Assembly (NCBI RefSeq): GCF_014323705.1
Contig: NZ_JABVEC010000007.1
Span: 62,001-126,000 of the forward strand
DNA length: 64,000 nucleotides
Direction of reading: 5' to 3'
Source of the DNA: Actinomadura alba
GTDB lineage: Bacteria > Actinomycetota > Actinomycetes > Streptosporangiales > Streptosporangiaceae
Part shown: one piece after another, positions 49,771-57,473 of the stretch
Layout of the letters: each line of letters begins with the position of its first letter
How positions within the stretch are numbered: the first letter of the stretch is position 1
The notes under the pieces: model-generated
Database searches by the model: none
Seen by the model: only the letters and a program-made list of their open reading frames with translations
Told to the model about the DNA's origin: nothing
Translations under genes and position numbers: made by a program

Positions 49771-50567
49771 CCACCGCGCCCGGATCGCTGCTACCCGCTG
49801 CGATCCAAGCGGTCTCGATCGCCAGCGACCTCATGCGGACCCGGATGCCCGGCCTCCTGACGGCCAAAGGCGACCGTGACATGGCCTCCGAAGTCGACTA
49901 CGCCGTCGAACGCGCAGTCCGCGAGTACCTCCAGCAGCAAACCCCTTCCATCGCCGTCCTCGGCGAAGAGGAAGGCACGACCGGAGACACGAACGGTGAG
50001 CTGCTCTGGGCACTCGATCCCGTGGACGGCACCGCCAACTTCGTGCGCGGCCTCCCGCTGTGCGGCATCTCCCTCGGACTGATCCACAGGGGCCGCTCGG
50101 TTCTCGGCGTCATCGATCTGCCGTTCCTCGGCACGCGCTACTCCGCCGTCCAGCACGCAGGTGCCTTTCTCGACGGCCGCCGACTCCAGGCCAGCAGCAC
50201 CAGCAACCTCAATGACGCAATCGTCGCCATAGGCGACTACGCGGTCGGACAGGACGCCGCAGCCAAGAACCGCCTCCGCTTCGCGCTCACGGAACGACTC
50301 GCCGCCCAAACCCAACGAGTCCGCATGCTGGGATCCGCCGCCGTTGACCTCACCTGGATCGCCGAAGGCAAACTCGACGCCAGCCTCACCATGTCCAACA
50401 AACCATGGGACACCGCCGCAGGCGTCATCATCGCCCGCGAGGCCGGAGCGATCATCATGGACAAGGACGGCACCGAGCACACCGCCCACTCCACTGCAAC
50501 GATCGCCGTCGCTCCGAAACTTGCCGACGAGATCGCCACCCTGGTCCACGAGGCACAAGCGACGTAG
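49767..50567 (+). CDS. Inositol monophosphatase family protein
   Basis: A 266-aa Mg-dependent phosphatase. The first metal ligand is in AVLGEEEGTTGD, the core motif is ALDPVDGTANFVRGLP, and WDTAAGVIIAREAGA is the third site. All catalytic residues are present, so it should be active. Substrates in this family include inositol phosphates, histidinol phosphate, fructose bisphosphate and PAP; context does not decide. It lies within the tRNA-Ile island upstream of a murG-like gene. Confidence 0.88.
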   Translation: MTTAPGSLLPAAIQAVSIASDLMRTRMPGLLTAKGDRDMASEVDYAVERAVREYLQQQTPSIAVLGEEEGTTGDTNGELLWALDPVDGTANFVRGLPLCGISLGLIHRGRSVLGVIDLPFLGTRYSAVQHAGAFLDGRRLQASSTSNLNDAIVAIGDYAVGQDAAAKNRLRFALTERLAAQTQRVRMLGSAAVDLTWIAEGKLDASLTMSNKPWDTAAGVIIAREAGAIIMDKDGTEHTAHSTATIAVAPKLADEIATLVHEAQAT

Positions 50568-50751
50568 AGCGATGCGGCGAACACAGCGCTAGCTGTCGCC
50601 CGAGCTCACAGCCTTACACGGCAAGCCCTCCACCAGCATGGCGTGATCCGCCGTGAAGACCATCTGTCGAAGCTAAGCTGGCTGCGCCCGACGGGCGCCG
50701 ACTCGCCACCGTAGGGGCCGTACCGGCTGATCAGACGGGGAACCTCACGCC

Positions 50752-50931
50752 ATGAAACTGGCCTTGTACGGGTGTCGGGTTCGGGAGTCAACCGTCGCCG
50801 GAGTACTGGCTGACTCCCTTGCCCGGTGCAGGTACTCCGCCGAGGTCGTCAAGCTCGCGCATCCGCTGTATTGGCTCCAGGCCCACATCTACGCCACCGC
50901 CGGCAGCCCACGAGCCGGAGTCCCGGCGTAG
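50752..50931 (+). pseudogene. Truncated nucleotide-kinase-like fragment
   Basis: A 59-codon frame starting MKLALYGCRVRESTVAGVLADSL, followed by VVKLAHPLYWLQAHIYATAG. This resembles the N-terminal part of AAA/nucleoside-monophosphate-kinase-like proteins, but the P-loop (GxxxxGKS/T) is not preserved (GCRVREST) and the frame ends where the rest should follow. It lies 19 bases before the murG-like start. Bases 50568-50751 hold nothing else I can support. Confidence 0.45.
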
Positions 50932-50950
50932 CCAGATTGGTAGCTTCTCT

Positions 50951-52150
50951 GTGAACAGTGACACCGTTAACCGCCTCCCCCTCGACCCGGATCGGGCCTT
51001 TCGCCTGATCGTCACGGGTGGTGGGACAGGCGGCCACACCTACCCTGCCCTCACCGCAGTACGCGCTCTGCAGACCAGGCTTGGGGTCGCCGGCCGGACG
51101 CTGGAGGTCCTGTGGGTGGGAACGGCTGGCAGCTTGGAGGCCCGCGTCGCGGCCGGCGAGGGAATCCGATTCGCCTCAGTCGCTACCGGCAAGATCCGCC
51201 GCTCCAGCAATCCGTTGAAGCTTGTCTCGCCCGCGAATGTGAAGGACATGGGCCGCGTGCCGCTCGGCGTCGCCCAGGCCCGCAGGGTCGTCTCCGACTT
51301 CCGCCCCGATGTGGTGCTGGCTACGGGCGGCTACGTCGCCGTACCGGTGGGTCTGGCCGCCAGGATATGCCGCCGCCCGCTGGTGGTCCACGAGCAGACG
51401 GTTCGCCTCGGTCTGGCCAACCGGTCCCTAGCCCGCAGGGCGACGTGTATTGCCGTGTCCTCAGAGTCGACTTTGCCGCTGCTGCCCGAGACGGTCCGTG
51501 CGACCGCAGTGGTCACCGGTAACCCGGTGCGGCCCGAGGTGCTGTCCGGCCGGCCGGACAAGGCGATCGAGGCCCTGGGCTTGCACGGCTTCGACCAGCG
51601 CCGCCCGACCGTGTATGTCACCGGTGGCGCCCAGGGATCGCAGCAGATCAACATCCTCGTTCGCGACGTCCTGCCGTGGCTGCTTTCCCACGCCAACGTC
51701 ATCCACCAGTGCGGGCCGGACAACCTCGCTGATCTCCGGCAGCACACCGCGGCCCTGCCCGGCGAGCTGGCGGCTCGCTACCTACTGACCGGCTACGTCG
51801 GGCCGGAGCTGCCCGACGTCCTCGCGCTGGCCGACGTGGTGATCTCCCGCAGTGGCGCGGGCACGATCGCGGAGCTGACCGCCCTGGGCAAGGCCGCCGT
51901 GTTCATCCCCCTCGCCACCTCTGCGGGCAATGAGCAGGCTCACAACGCGCGCCACCTGCACGACGCCGGCGCCGCCGTCGCCCTGCTCGGCGAGGCGACG
52001 CCGGACATCCTGCGTGCCGCCGTGGAACCCCTGCTCGTCGACTCCGACAGGCGCACGACCATGGCCCAGCGGGCCCGCGCTGCTGGCCGGCCCGACGCGG
52101 CCGACCGGCTGGTGGACGTTCTGCTGTCCGTCGTTGCCGACGGCCATTAG
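50951..52150 (+). CDS. MurG-like GT28 glycosyltransferase (second copy type)
   Basis: A 399-aa GT-B glycosyltransferase like MurG, which adds GlcNAc to lipid I. The N-terminal glycine loop VTGGGTGGHTYPALTAV, second loop TGGAQGSQQIN and UDP-GlcNAc site SRSGAGTIAELTALGKAAVFIPLATSAGNEQAHNA are intact. It is not in a division/cell-wall cluster but among island genes, so it may glycosylate another lipid-linked or soluble acceptor. GTG 50951 has only a weak ribosome site. The housekeeping murG should lie elsewhere. Confidence 0.87.
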   Translation: MNSDTVNRLPLDPDRAFRLIVTGGGTGGHTYPALTAVRALQTRLGVAGRTLEVLWVGTAGSLEARVAAGEGIRFASVATGKIRRSSNPLKLVSPANVKDMGRVPLGVAQARRVVSDFRPDVVLATGGYVAVPVGLAARICRRPLVVHEQTVRLGLANRSLARRATCIAVSSESTLPLLPETVRATAVVTGNPVRPEVLSGRPDKAIEALGLHGFDQRRPTVYVTGGAQGSQQINILVRDVLPWLLSHANVIHQCGPDNLADLRQHTAALPGELAARYLLTGYVGPELPDVLALADVVISRSGAGTIAELTALGKAAVFIPLATSAGNEQAHNARHLHDAGAAVALLGEATPDILRAAVEPLLVDSDRRTTMAQRARAAGRPDAADRLVDVLLSVVADGH

Positions 52151-52161
52151 AAGCGGGCGGT

Positions 52162-52623
52162 CTATCGAAGGTGCCGCGTGGCGCCGGACTCGATGCCGGC
52201 CGCGCACGCGGCGAACGCCGCATCGTCCTGCCCCCACGGATCGGGCACGTCTTGGCCGTCGAGGTACAGCGTCAGCTTCGGTACGGTGCGGGCGTCGGCC
52301 AGCTCCCGCAGCGTCGCCAGGATCGCGCGGTCCATCGTGAGGATCACGTCGGCCCACTCCATCAGGGCGGAGTCGGCCTGGACCCCGCGATGGCCGGTGA
52401 GGTCGTAGCCGCACCGGGCTGCGGCAGCGATCATGGTTGGATGAGCGGGCTTGCCCACCCATTTGTCTCGCGTGCCTGCCGAGCGGACCTCGACGGCGGC
52501 GCCGCCGTGCCGGGCGAGAACCGCAGCGGCGAACGGGGACCGGCAGTGGTTCCCCAAGCACACCACCAAGATCCGCCGCAGGCCCGGGGGCACCTCCTGG
52601 CCCTGCGGAGTCTGGCCGGCCAT
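52162..52623 (-). CDS. Low-molecular-weight protein tyrosine phosphatase family
   Basis: A 153-aa phosphatase. The P-loop VVCLGNHCRSPFAAAVL gives the C-x5-R-S active site, and the general-acid aspartate is in DVPDPWGQDD. ATG 52623 overlaps the stop of the aminotransferase fragment (TGATG), so it was translated after it. It converges on the murG-like gene. Homologues in envelope sugar loci dephosphorylate tyrosine kinases or sugar-1-phosphates; no such partner is intact here. Confidence 0.87.
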   Translation of the reverse strand: MAGQTPQGQEVPPGLRRILVVCLGNHCRSPFAAAVLARHGGAAVEVRSAGTRDKWVGKPAHPTMIAAAARCGYDLTGHRGVQADSALMEWADVILTMDRAILATLRELADARTVPKLTLYLDGQDVPDPWGQDDAAFAACAAGIESGATRHLR

Positions 52624-52811
52624 CAGGGCGTCTCCGTTGTCGCGGTCTCGCGCACGCCGGCCAGGGCCCGCCCCAGCGCCGACACCACGTGATCCACGTC
52701 GTCGGTGGTCATGTACGGGTGGAACGGCAGGCTCAGGATCTCCCGCCCGACGGCCTCGGTCACGGGCAGACTCCGGTGCCACTGGGCGAAGCCGGGCTGC
52801 GCGCGTCTTCG
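52623..52811 (-). pseudogene. C-terminal fragment of a DegT/DnrJ/StrS aminotransferase
   Basis: The minus-strand frame reads AQPGFAQWHRSLPVTEAVGR, then EILSLPFHPYMTTDDVDHVV and SALGRAL, the classic C-terminus of sugar aminotransferases. The PLP-binding part is missing beyond about 52811. Bases 52812-52964 contain no recognisable coding. It shows that the cassette once continued in this direction. Confidence 0.7.
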
Positions 52812-52964
52812 GGATCTGCCTCGCCGTCGAGGGCGTCGACCGGCCGGGAGCCTCGGCGAAGGTACCGCAACAGCGGGCCGAGACGGAGTCGTCCGGCGAC
52901 TGACCTCGTCGGTGGCCGGCCGGCGTGATGCCGACTCCGGTGTGGCGTCGGCTCCGGGGTGGCT

Positions 52965-53597
52965 CTAGGGCTCCTGATCCCCGGACCGCACGTCGAGACC
53001 GAGCGCGGTGGCGACCACTACGGCCTGGTACGGGTCGATCATCGCGCCCTTGAGCTCTACGGTCAGCGGGTCGAGTGAGGCCAGGTCGCTTCCGCGCAGG
53101 TCACAGCGGGACAGGTCGGCTCTGTGCAACCAGGCGCCGGACAGGTCGACCCCGCGCAGCGAGGCTCCTTCGCACTGCGCGCCGGTGAGGTCGGCCTCGC
53201 GCATGCGCACATTGGCGAAGGACGTGCCGCGCAGGTTCGCGCCGGGAAGCCCGACGAACGACCAGTCCCCGCCGACGACCTTCAGGAGATCGAAGGTACA
53301 GCCGTCGAACATGCTGCCGACCAGCTTGCACCGGGTGAACGTGGCGTCGAAGAACGCGCACCGCGTGAACGTGCAGTTCAGGAATGCCGCGTCGGTATGC
53401 GCGGACGCGTTGAACTTGACGCCGCGAAAGGTGCACTCCGTGAAGACCGCGCCATGATTCGAGGTCTCGGTCATGTCCACGTCGATGAAGGCCACCCGCT
53501 CGTGGGCCTCACCGGACAGGTCCCGACCGTCCCAGTCCTCGGACCGGACGGTCGAGTGGGTCTCCGGCGTGGGCACGCCGTGCTTGCGGTCAGCCAA
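52965..53597 (-). CDS. Pentapeptide-repeat protein, Qnr/MfpA-like
   Basis: A 210-aa right-handed beta-helix protein with repeats of the A(D/N)LxX type, in two blocks (about 45-120 rich in F/C: AVFTECTFRGVKF; 120-180: ANLRGTSFANVRMREADLTGAQCEGASLRGVDLSGAWLHRADLSRCDLRGSDL). A C-terminal helix, IDPYQAVVVATALGLDVR, matches the dimer-forming tail of gyrase-protecting Qnr, MfpA and McbG proteins. That suggests DNA mimicry and gyrase binding, but many pentapeptide proteins have other or unknown roles. Confidence 0.82.
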   Translation of the reverse strand: MADRKHGVPTPETHSTVRSEDWDGRDLSGEAHERVAFIDVDMTETSNHGAVFTECTFRGVKFNASAHTDAAFLNCTFTRCAFFDATFTRCKLVGSMFDGCTFDLLKVVGGDWSFVGLPGANLRGTSFANVRMREADLTGAQCEGASLRGVDLSGAWLHRADLSRCDLRGSDLASLDPLTVELKGAMIDPYQAVVVATALGLDVRSGDQEP

Positions 53598-53723
53598 GGG
53601 GTCCTCCGAGGCCGTTCACGAGGTCAGCCGTCGCCGAGGCGCTGGTCATGAGAGGACTCTACGTACTCTTCGCGCGCGGTGCCGACCGGAAGGGCGGTCA
53701 AGCCCGGCGAACTGCGACGAAGT

Positions 53724-53946
53724 GCCGCTTAACCCGTCCCGCGCCGGGGATGAGCGCGACCACCTCTCGGGTTCGCTGGAGCCCGAGCCGCACACGGCGC
53801 TGCGCGCCGAGCTGGTGTCGATCAAGCGGGCGGCCGTGATCCGGCTACGTGACGAGCGGCTGATCTGTGACGCGGTGCTGCTCCGGGTCCAGGCCCGGCT
53901 CGACGCGGAGGAGGTCCGGCTCACGGCGCCGTCGACGGCCGACTGA
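53724..53946 (+). pseudogene. C-terminal tail of a Na+/H+ antiporter
   Basis: The frame ending at 53946 encodes ALRAELVSIKRAAVIRLRDERL and then VLLRVQARLDAEEVRL, the typical cytoplasmic end of actinobacterial CPA1-type Na+/H+ antiporters. No membrane part precedes it; the sequence upstream belongs to the start region of the pentapeptide gene. A deletion remnant. Confidence 0.55.
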
Positions 53947-53964
53947 ACCGTGGGCGACCGGTCT

Positions 53965-54294
53965 TCATGTTCCCTGTGTCAGGGCCCAGTCGCAGATCGC
54001 GGCGAGAGGCTCCTGCAGTGTCTTGCCGAGCGAGGTCAGCGCGTACTCCACGTGCTGGGGTGCGGTGTCCTTGATGACCCGGCGTTCGACCAGGCCATCG
54101 GCCTCCATGCCGCGCAGCGTCTCGGTCAGCACCTTCTGGGTGACGCCGGGGAGCCTGCGGCGCAACTGGGCATGCCGCTGTGGACCGGCGAGCAGCGCGT
54201 AGATCACCAGGATCCGCCACTTGGCGGCGAACCGCTCCAGCGCCTGCCGGGTCGCGCAGCTCTCCTCGAGCACGTCGGGAATCACCAGCGCCAT
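53965..54294 (-). CDS. HxlR family transcriptional regulator
   Basis: A 109-aa winged-helix regulator of the HxlR type (CATRQALERFAAKWRILVIYALLAGPQRHAQLRRRLPGVTQKVLTETLRGMEADGLVERRV). The cysteine near the start of the domain is a conserved redox-sensing position in several members. ATG 54294 has GGGAGG five bases before it, better than an ATG 42 bases upstream. It is divergent from the MBL-fold gene with a 10-bp tandem repeat between. Confidence 0.88.
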   Translation of the reverse strand: MALVIPDVLEESCATRQALERFAAKWRILVIYALLAGPQRHAQLRRRLPGVTQKVLTETLRGMEADGLVERRVIKDTAPQHVEYALTSLGKTLQEPLAAICDWALTQGT

Positions 54295-54377
54295 CCAGAC
54301 CTCCCTGTCGGTCGGCCGCTGCGGGGGCATGGGCACCGCAAAGTGCCTTCTGTCCGGTGGCCGCGGACCGTTCTAGC

Positions 54378-54397
54378 GTTTCGATCAGTTTCGATCA
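54378..54397. promoter_or_regulatory. 10-bp tandem direct repeat, likely HxlR operator
   Basis: gtttcgatca occurs twice in a row in the divergent interval, 25 bases before the MBL-fold gene. HxlR-type regulators bind such sites. Confidence 0.5.
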
Positions 54398-54422
54398 ACG
54401 GTAATCGGAAGGACCCGTATTC

Positions 54423-55259
54423 ATGAGCTCACTGAGGATTCACACCTACACCGCCGCGGAGTCCGGCATCCTCGTGAACAGCCATCTGCTGGAGACAGCC
54501 GACGGCGTGGTGCTGGTCGACGCGAACCTGCTGGTGTCCGACGCCATGGCGCTGGCCGCCCGGCTCGCCGCGTTGCGCAAACCGTTGCTCGCGGCCTTCG
54601 TGACCCATCCCCACCCCGACCATTTCAACGGCCTGCCGTACGTGGTGGGTGACGACGTTCCGGTCTACGCCACCGTGGCGGTCGCCGAGACGATCGCGAA
54701 GGTCGCCCAGCCCAAGCGGGAGCAATGGCAGCCCGTCTACGGCGAGGAGTGGCCGGACCGCTACCGCGTCCCCGACCACCCGCTGGCCGATGGCGGCACG
54801 GTCGAGGTGGGCGGTCTTCAGGTGCGGGTGCACGATCTGGGCGCCGGTGAGAGCGACGCGGACTCGTACGTGCTGGTCGAGACCGGAGGGCGGCGCTGCG
54901 CCTTCATCGGCGACCTGGCGTTCGGGGATCTCCATTCCTACACCGCCGACGGTCACTCCGGAGCGTGGCTCGGCACTCTGGACCGGCTGACAGCCGAGCT
55001 GGACGGCATGCCTCTCTACCCTGGTCATGGGCAGCCGGGTGACACCAGGCTGTTCGCCGACCAGCGGCGCTATCTCCTCATGTATCGCGAGACCGTGCGC
55101 CGCCTCGCCGCCGGCGCACCGAGTCTGACCGAGGCGCAGAAGCGGGAGTTGACCGAGACCATGGAGCTCTTCGTGCCGGGCGCTCCGCTGGCCTGGTTGG
55201 TCGGGCTCGGTGCCGACGCGGTCGCAGCCGAGCTCGCCACCGAATCCGGCTCCTCTTGA
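54423..55259 (+). CDS. MBL-fold metallohydrolase
   Basis: A 278-aa metallo-beta-lactamase-fold enzyme. The metal motif is THPHPDHFNG at about 60-69, with further ligands in FIGDLAF and LYPGHGQPGD. It could be a lactonase, glyoxalase-like or other hydrolase. GGAAGG lies about ten bases before the ATG. It is divergent from the HxlR regulator, which likely controls it, and 46 bases before the alpha/beta hydrolase. Confidence 0.87.
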   Translation: MSSLRIHTYTAAESGILVNSHLLETADGVVLVDANLLVSDAMALAARLAALRKPLLAAFVTHPHPDHFNGLPYVVGDDVPVYATVAVAETIAKVAQPKREQWQPVYGEEWPDRYRVPDHPLADGGTVEVGGLQVRVHDLGAGESDADSYVLVETGGRRCAFIGDLAFGDLHSYTADGHSGAWLGTLDRLTAELDGMPLYPGHGQPGDTRLFADQRRYLLMYRETVRRLAAGAPSLTEAQKRELTETMELFVPGAPLAWLVGLGADAVAAELATESGSS

Positions 55260-55305
55260 AGCCCGCTACGCCCCCATCCCCTCCCCCCCGTACAGAGGAG
55301 CAGCC

Positions 55306-56196
55306 ATGGACACCGATCAATCCACTGCCGTCACGGCCGAGCGGGTCGCCTTCACCGCCGATGGCGTGGGCCTGGTCGGCGATCTGAGGTTGCCGGATCT
55401 CGCCGGTACGGCGCCCGCCGTCGTCCTCACCGGGCCGTTCACGGGGGTCAAGGAACAGGTCACGGGGCTGTACGCGGAGCGGCTCGCCCGGGCGGGCATC
55501 GCGACCCTGGCCTTCGACCATCGCGGGTTCGGGGAGAGCGGGGGCCGGCGAGGGCATGAGGACGGCCAGGGCAAGCTGGCCGACCTGAGGTCGGCGGTCA
55601 CTCTCCTCGCGCATCGACCCGAGATAGATCCGCACCGGATCGGGGTGGTCGGGGTCTGCCTTGGGGGCGGATACGCGGTTCGCGCGGCGGCCTCCGACCC
55701 GCGGGTGAAGGCCGTGGTGGGCATCGCCGGCGCGTACAACAGCCCGGGGTGGTTCGCCGAGCGGATGGGAGTCGACGCCTACCGGTCCGCGCTTCGCACG
55801 TTCATCGACCGCTACGACGAGTACCTGCCGGCGGTCGCGCCCGACGGCGGCGAGGCGGCGATGGGCGGCGACGAGCCCTACGCGTACTACGGCACCGAAC
55901 GCTCCGCATCGCCGTACTGGGACAACCGGGTGACGAGGGGGTCGCTGCACTCGCTGATGACCTTCGACGCGCTCGGCGCCGCCGCGTTGCTGGGCGCCAC
56001 GCCGCTGCTTCTCGTCCATGGCAAGGTCGATGCTTACTGCGCGCCAGAGCTCGCGGCCGAACTGCACGAACGGGTTCAGGGACGCAAAGAGATCCTCTGG
56101 CTCGACGCCGGCGAGCACATCGACCTCTACGATGTGGAGCCGTACGTCACCGAGGCGGTGGAGGCGACCACCGACTTCCTGCACCGCCATCTCTAG
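55306..56196 (+). CDS. Alpha/beta hydrolase (dienelactone-hydrolase-like)
   Basis: A 296-aa alpha/beta hydrolase. The nucleophile elbow reads VGVCLGGGYA, so a cysteine stands where most hydrolases have serine, as in dienelactone hydrolases. The acid is in HGKVDAYC and the histidine in AGEHIDLYD. AFDHRGFGESGG is the typical strand before the elbow. AGAGGAG precedes the ATG at 55306. Probably cotranscribed with the MBL-fold gene. Substrate unknown. Confidence 0.87.
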   Translation: MDTDQSTAVTAERVAFTADGVGLVGDLRLPDLAGTAPAVVLTGPFTGVKEQVTGLYAERLARAGIATLAFDHRGFGESGGRRGHEDGQGKLADLRSAVTLLAHRPEIDPHRIGVVGVCLGGGYAVRAAASDPRVKAVVGIAGAYNSPGWFAERMGVDAYRSALRTFIDRYDEYLPAVAPDGGEAAMGGDEPYAYYGTERSASPYWDNRVTRGSLHSLMTFDALGAAALLGATPLLLVHGKVDAYCAPELAAELHERVQGRKEILWLDAGEHIDLYDVEPYVTEAVEATTDFLHRHL

Positions 56197-56240
56197 GGCG
56201 GAGCCGGGGACGGGCGGTGGCCAGGAGCGAGGAGCCGATC

Positions 56241-56729
56241 GTGCCTGACCGGGTGGCCGCCATCCTCACGACGTCCGACCGGCAAGTGCTGACGGTGCGC
56301 CATCGACGTTCGGACGGGACCGAGTACCGGACCCTGCCCGGCGGCATGATGCGGGAGAGCGATCCGACGCACGAGGACGCGCTGCGGCGCGTCCTTCGCG
56401 GGCGGTTGACGGGCGAACTCGTGGTCGGCGCGCTGGTTCACGTGGCGCGGACGGGAGCACAGGACGAGTACGTGTTCTGCGCCTGGACCGAGGACGGGCG
56501 GCTGCCGGAGCCCGATCCCGATGGCGCCGAACCGGCTCCCGGAGCGTTCGTGTGGGACCACGTCGTCTACGACAAGTCCGCGATCCATGCCGCCGGCCTG
56601 GTGCCCCACGAGCTGACCTACTTCCTCGCGGGGCACTGCCACCACGGGCACGATCCACGGGAGCTGCCCGACGTACGGTCGCGGCGTCCGCCGGTGCGGC
56701 GCCGCCACGGGCGGCCGCCCCGAGCGTGA
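56241..56729 (+). CDS. Nudix-fold protein with degenerate box
   Basis: A 162-aa protein with the Nudix fold start VAAILTTSDRQVLTVRHR and a box region GGMMRESDPTHEDALRRVLRG-RLTGEL. The catalytic REUxEE core is altered (RRVLRGRL in its place), so pyrophosphohydrolase activity is doubtful. GTG 56241 has GAGGAG eight bases before it. It follows the hydrolase gene by 44 bases. It may bind rather than cleave a nucleotide. Confidence 0.7.
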   Translation: MPDRVAAILTTSDRQVLTVRHRRSDGTEYRTLPGGMMRESDPTHEDALRRVLRGRLTGELVVGALVHVARTGAQDEYVFCAWTEDGRLPEPDPDGAEPAPGAFVWDHVVYDKSAIHAAGLVPHELTYFLAGHCHHGHDPRELPDVRSRRPPVRRRHGRPPRA

Positions 56730-56747
56730 CCGCTCAGCCGCGGTCGC

Positions 56748-56767
56748 CGTCCACAGCCTGTGGAAAA
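56748..56767. repeat. Inverted DnaA-box-like pair
   Basis: CGTCCACA-gcc-TGTGGAAAA, between the Nudix and membrane protein genes. One of four such elements in 2 kb. Confidence 0.55.
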
Positions 56768-56783
56768 CACGGTGGGTAACTGA

Positions 56784-57305
56784 TCATCGAACTGATCCCC
56801 GTGCCGTGCGGAGCCTGCTGTACCGGGCCAGATCACGGGCGAGGTGTGACCGGTGGAGTCCGCCGGCGCGGAGGCGCCGCAGATCCGCGCGGGTGTCGTG
56901 CATGAGCTGAACATGGAAGTAGTCCACGTGCTCCAGCACCGCGACCACTGTGAAGACCACTCCCGGAAGGGTGGCGGTTCCCGGGTCGATGGCCGCCGCG
57001 ACCACGGTGTACGCGACCCCGGTCGCCAGCAGCAGGGGGTTGGTCACGCGAGTGATGGAGAGGATCCGGAGGCCGGGCGGAAACCGCCTCCCCGGCGCGC
57101 CGACCTGGGAGAGCTTGGCGGCCCAGAAACCGGCGCCCTGCACGAGCAGGACCGCGAACAGGGTGAACCCGACGAGGTTCGGAGCCGACGCCGGGAGCCC
57201 GATGAGGCCGAACCATATCCACGCCTGCAGCGGGATATTGGCGACTTCCATCAGGGCGAGAGACCTCAGCCGACGGCGTATCCCGTTCTCCGACACCGCC
57301 GACAC
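56784..57305 (-). CDS. Membrane protein, unknown function
   Basis: A 173-aa protein with four probable membrane helices (IPLQAWIWFGLIGLPA; LVGFTLFAVLLVQGAGFWA; NPLLLATGVAYTVVAAAI; LPGVVFTVVAVLEHVDYFHVQL). The last has an EHVDYFHVQL stretch with two histidines. The C-terminus is basic. GTG start. I do not recognise the family. Confidence 0.75.
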   Translation of the reverse strand: MSAVSENGIRRRLRSLALMEVANIPLQAWIWFGLIGLPASAPNLVGFTLFAVLLVQGAGFWAAKLSQVGAPGRRFPPGLRILSITRVTNPLLLATGVAYTVVAAAIDPGTATLPGVVFTVVAVLEHVDYFHVQLMHDTRADLRRLRAGGLHRSHLARDLARYSRLRTARGSVR

Positions 57306-57442
57306 GTACCGCCCCCTCCTTCGTACGCCCAGATGATCGCATCACCTTGCCCGGCGAGCTGCGCCCGGCTCGGTAAGAATGAGAGCCGGCGCGCCGATGC
57401 TCCTCTCCATGCGCACTCTGCGGAACCCGCTAGGGGCGTTCG

Positions 57443-57464
57443 TCGTCCACAGGCCTGTGGAAAA
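57443..57464. repeat. Inverted DnaA-box-like pair
   Basis: TCGTCCACA-ggcc-TGTGGAAAA, just beyond the end of the oxidoreductase gene. Confidence 0.6.
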
Positions 57465-57473
57465 CCAGTGCCA

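Noticed and set aside
56748..56767. Inverted GTCCACA pair as ordinary terminators
   Set aside because: Stems are only 6-7 bp with short A-rich ends and their sequence is fixed to DnaA-box wording, so a terminator role alone does not explain them.
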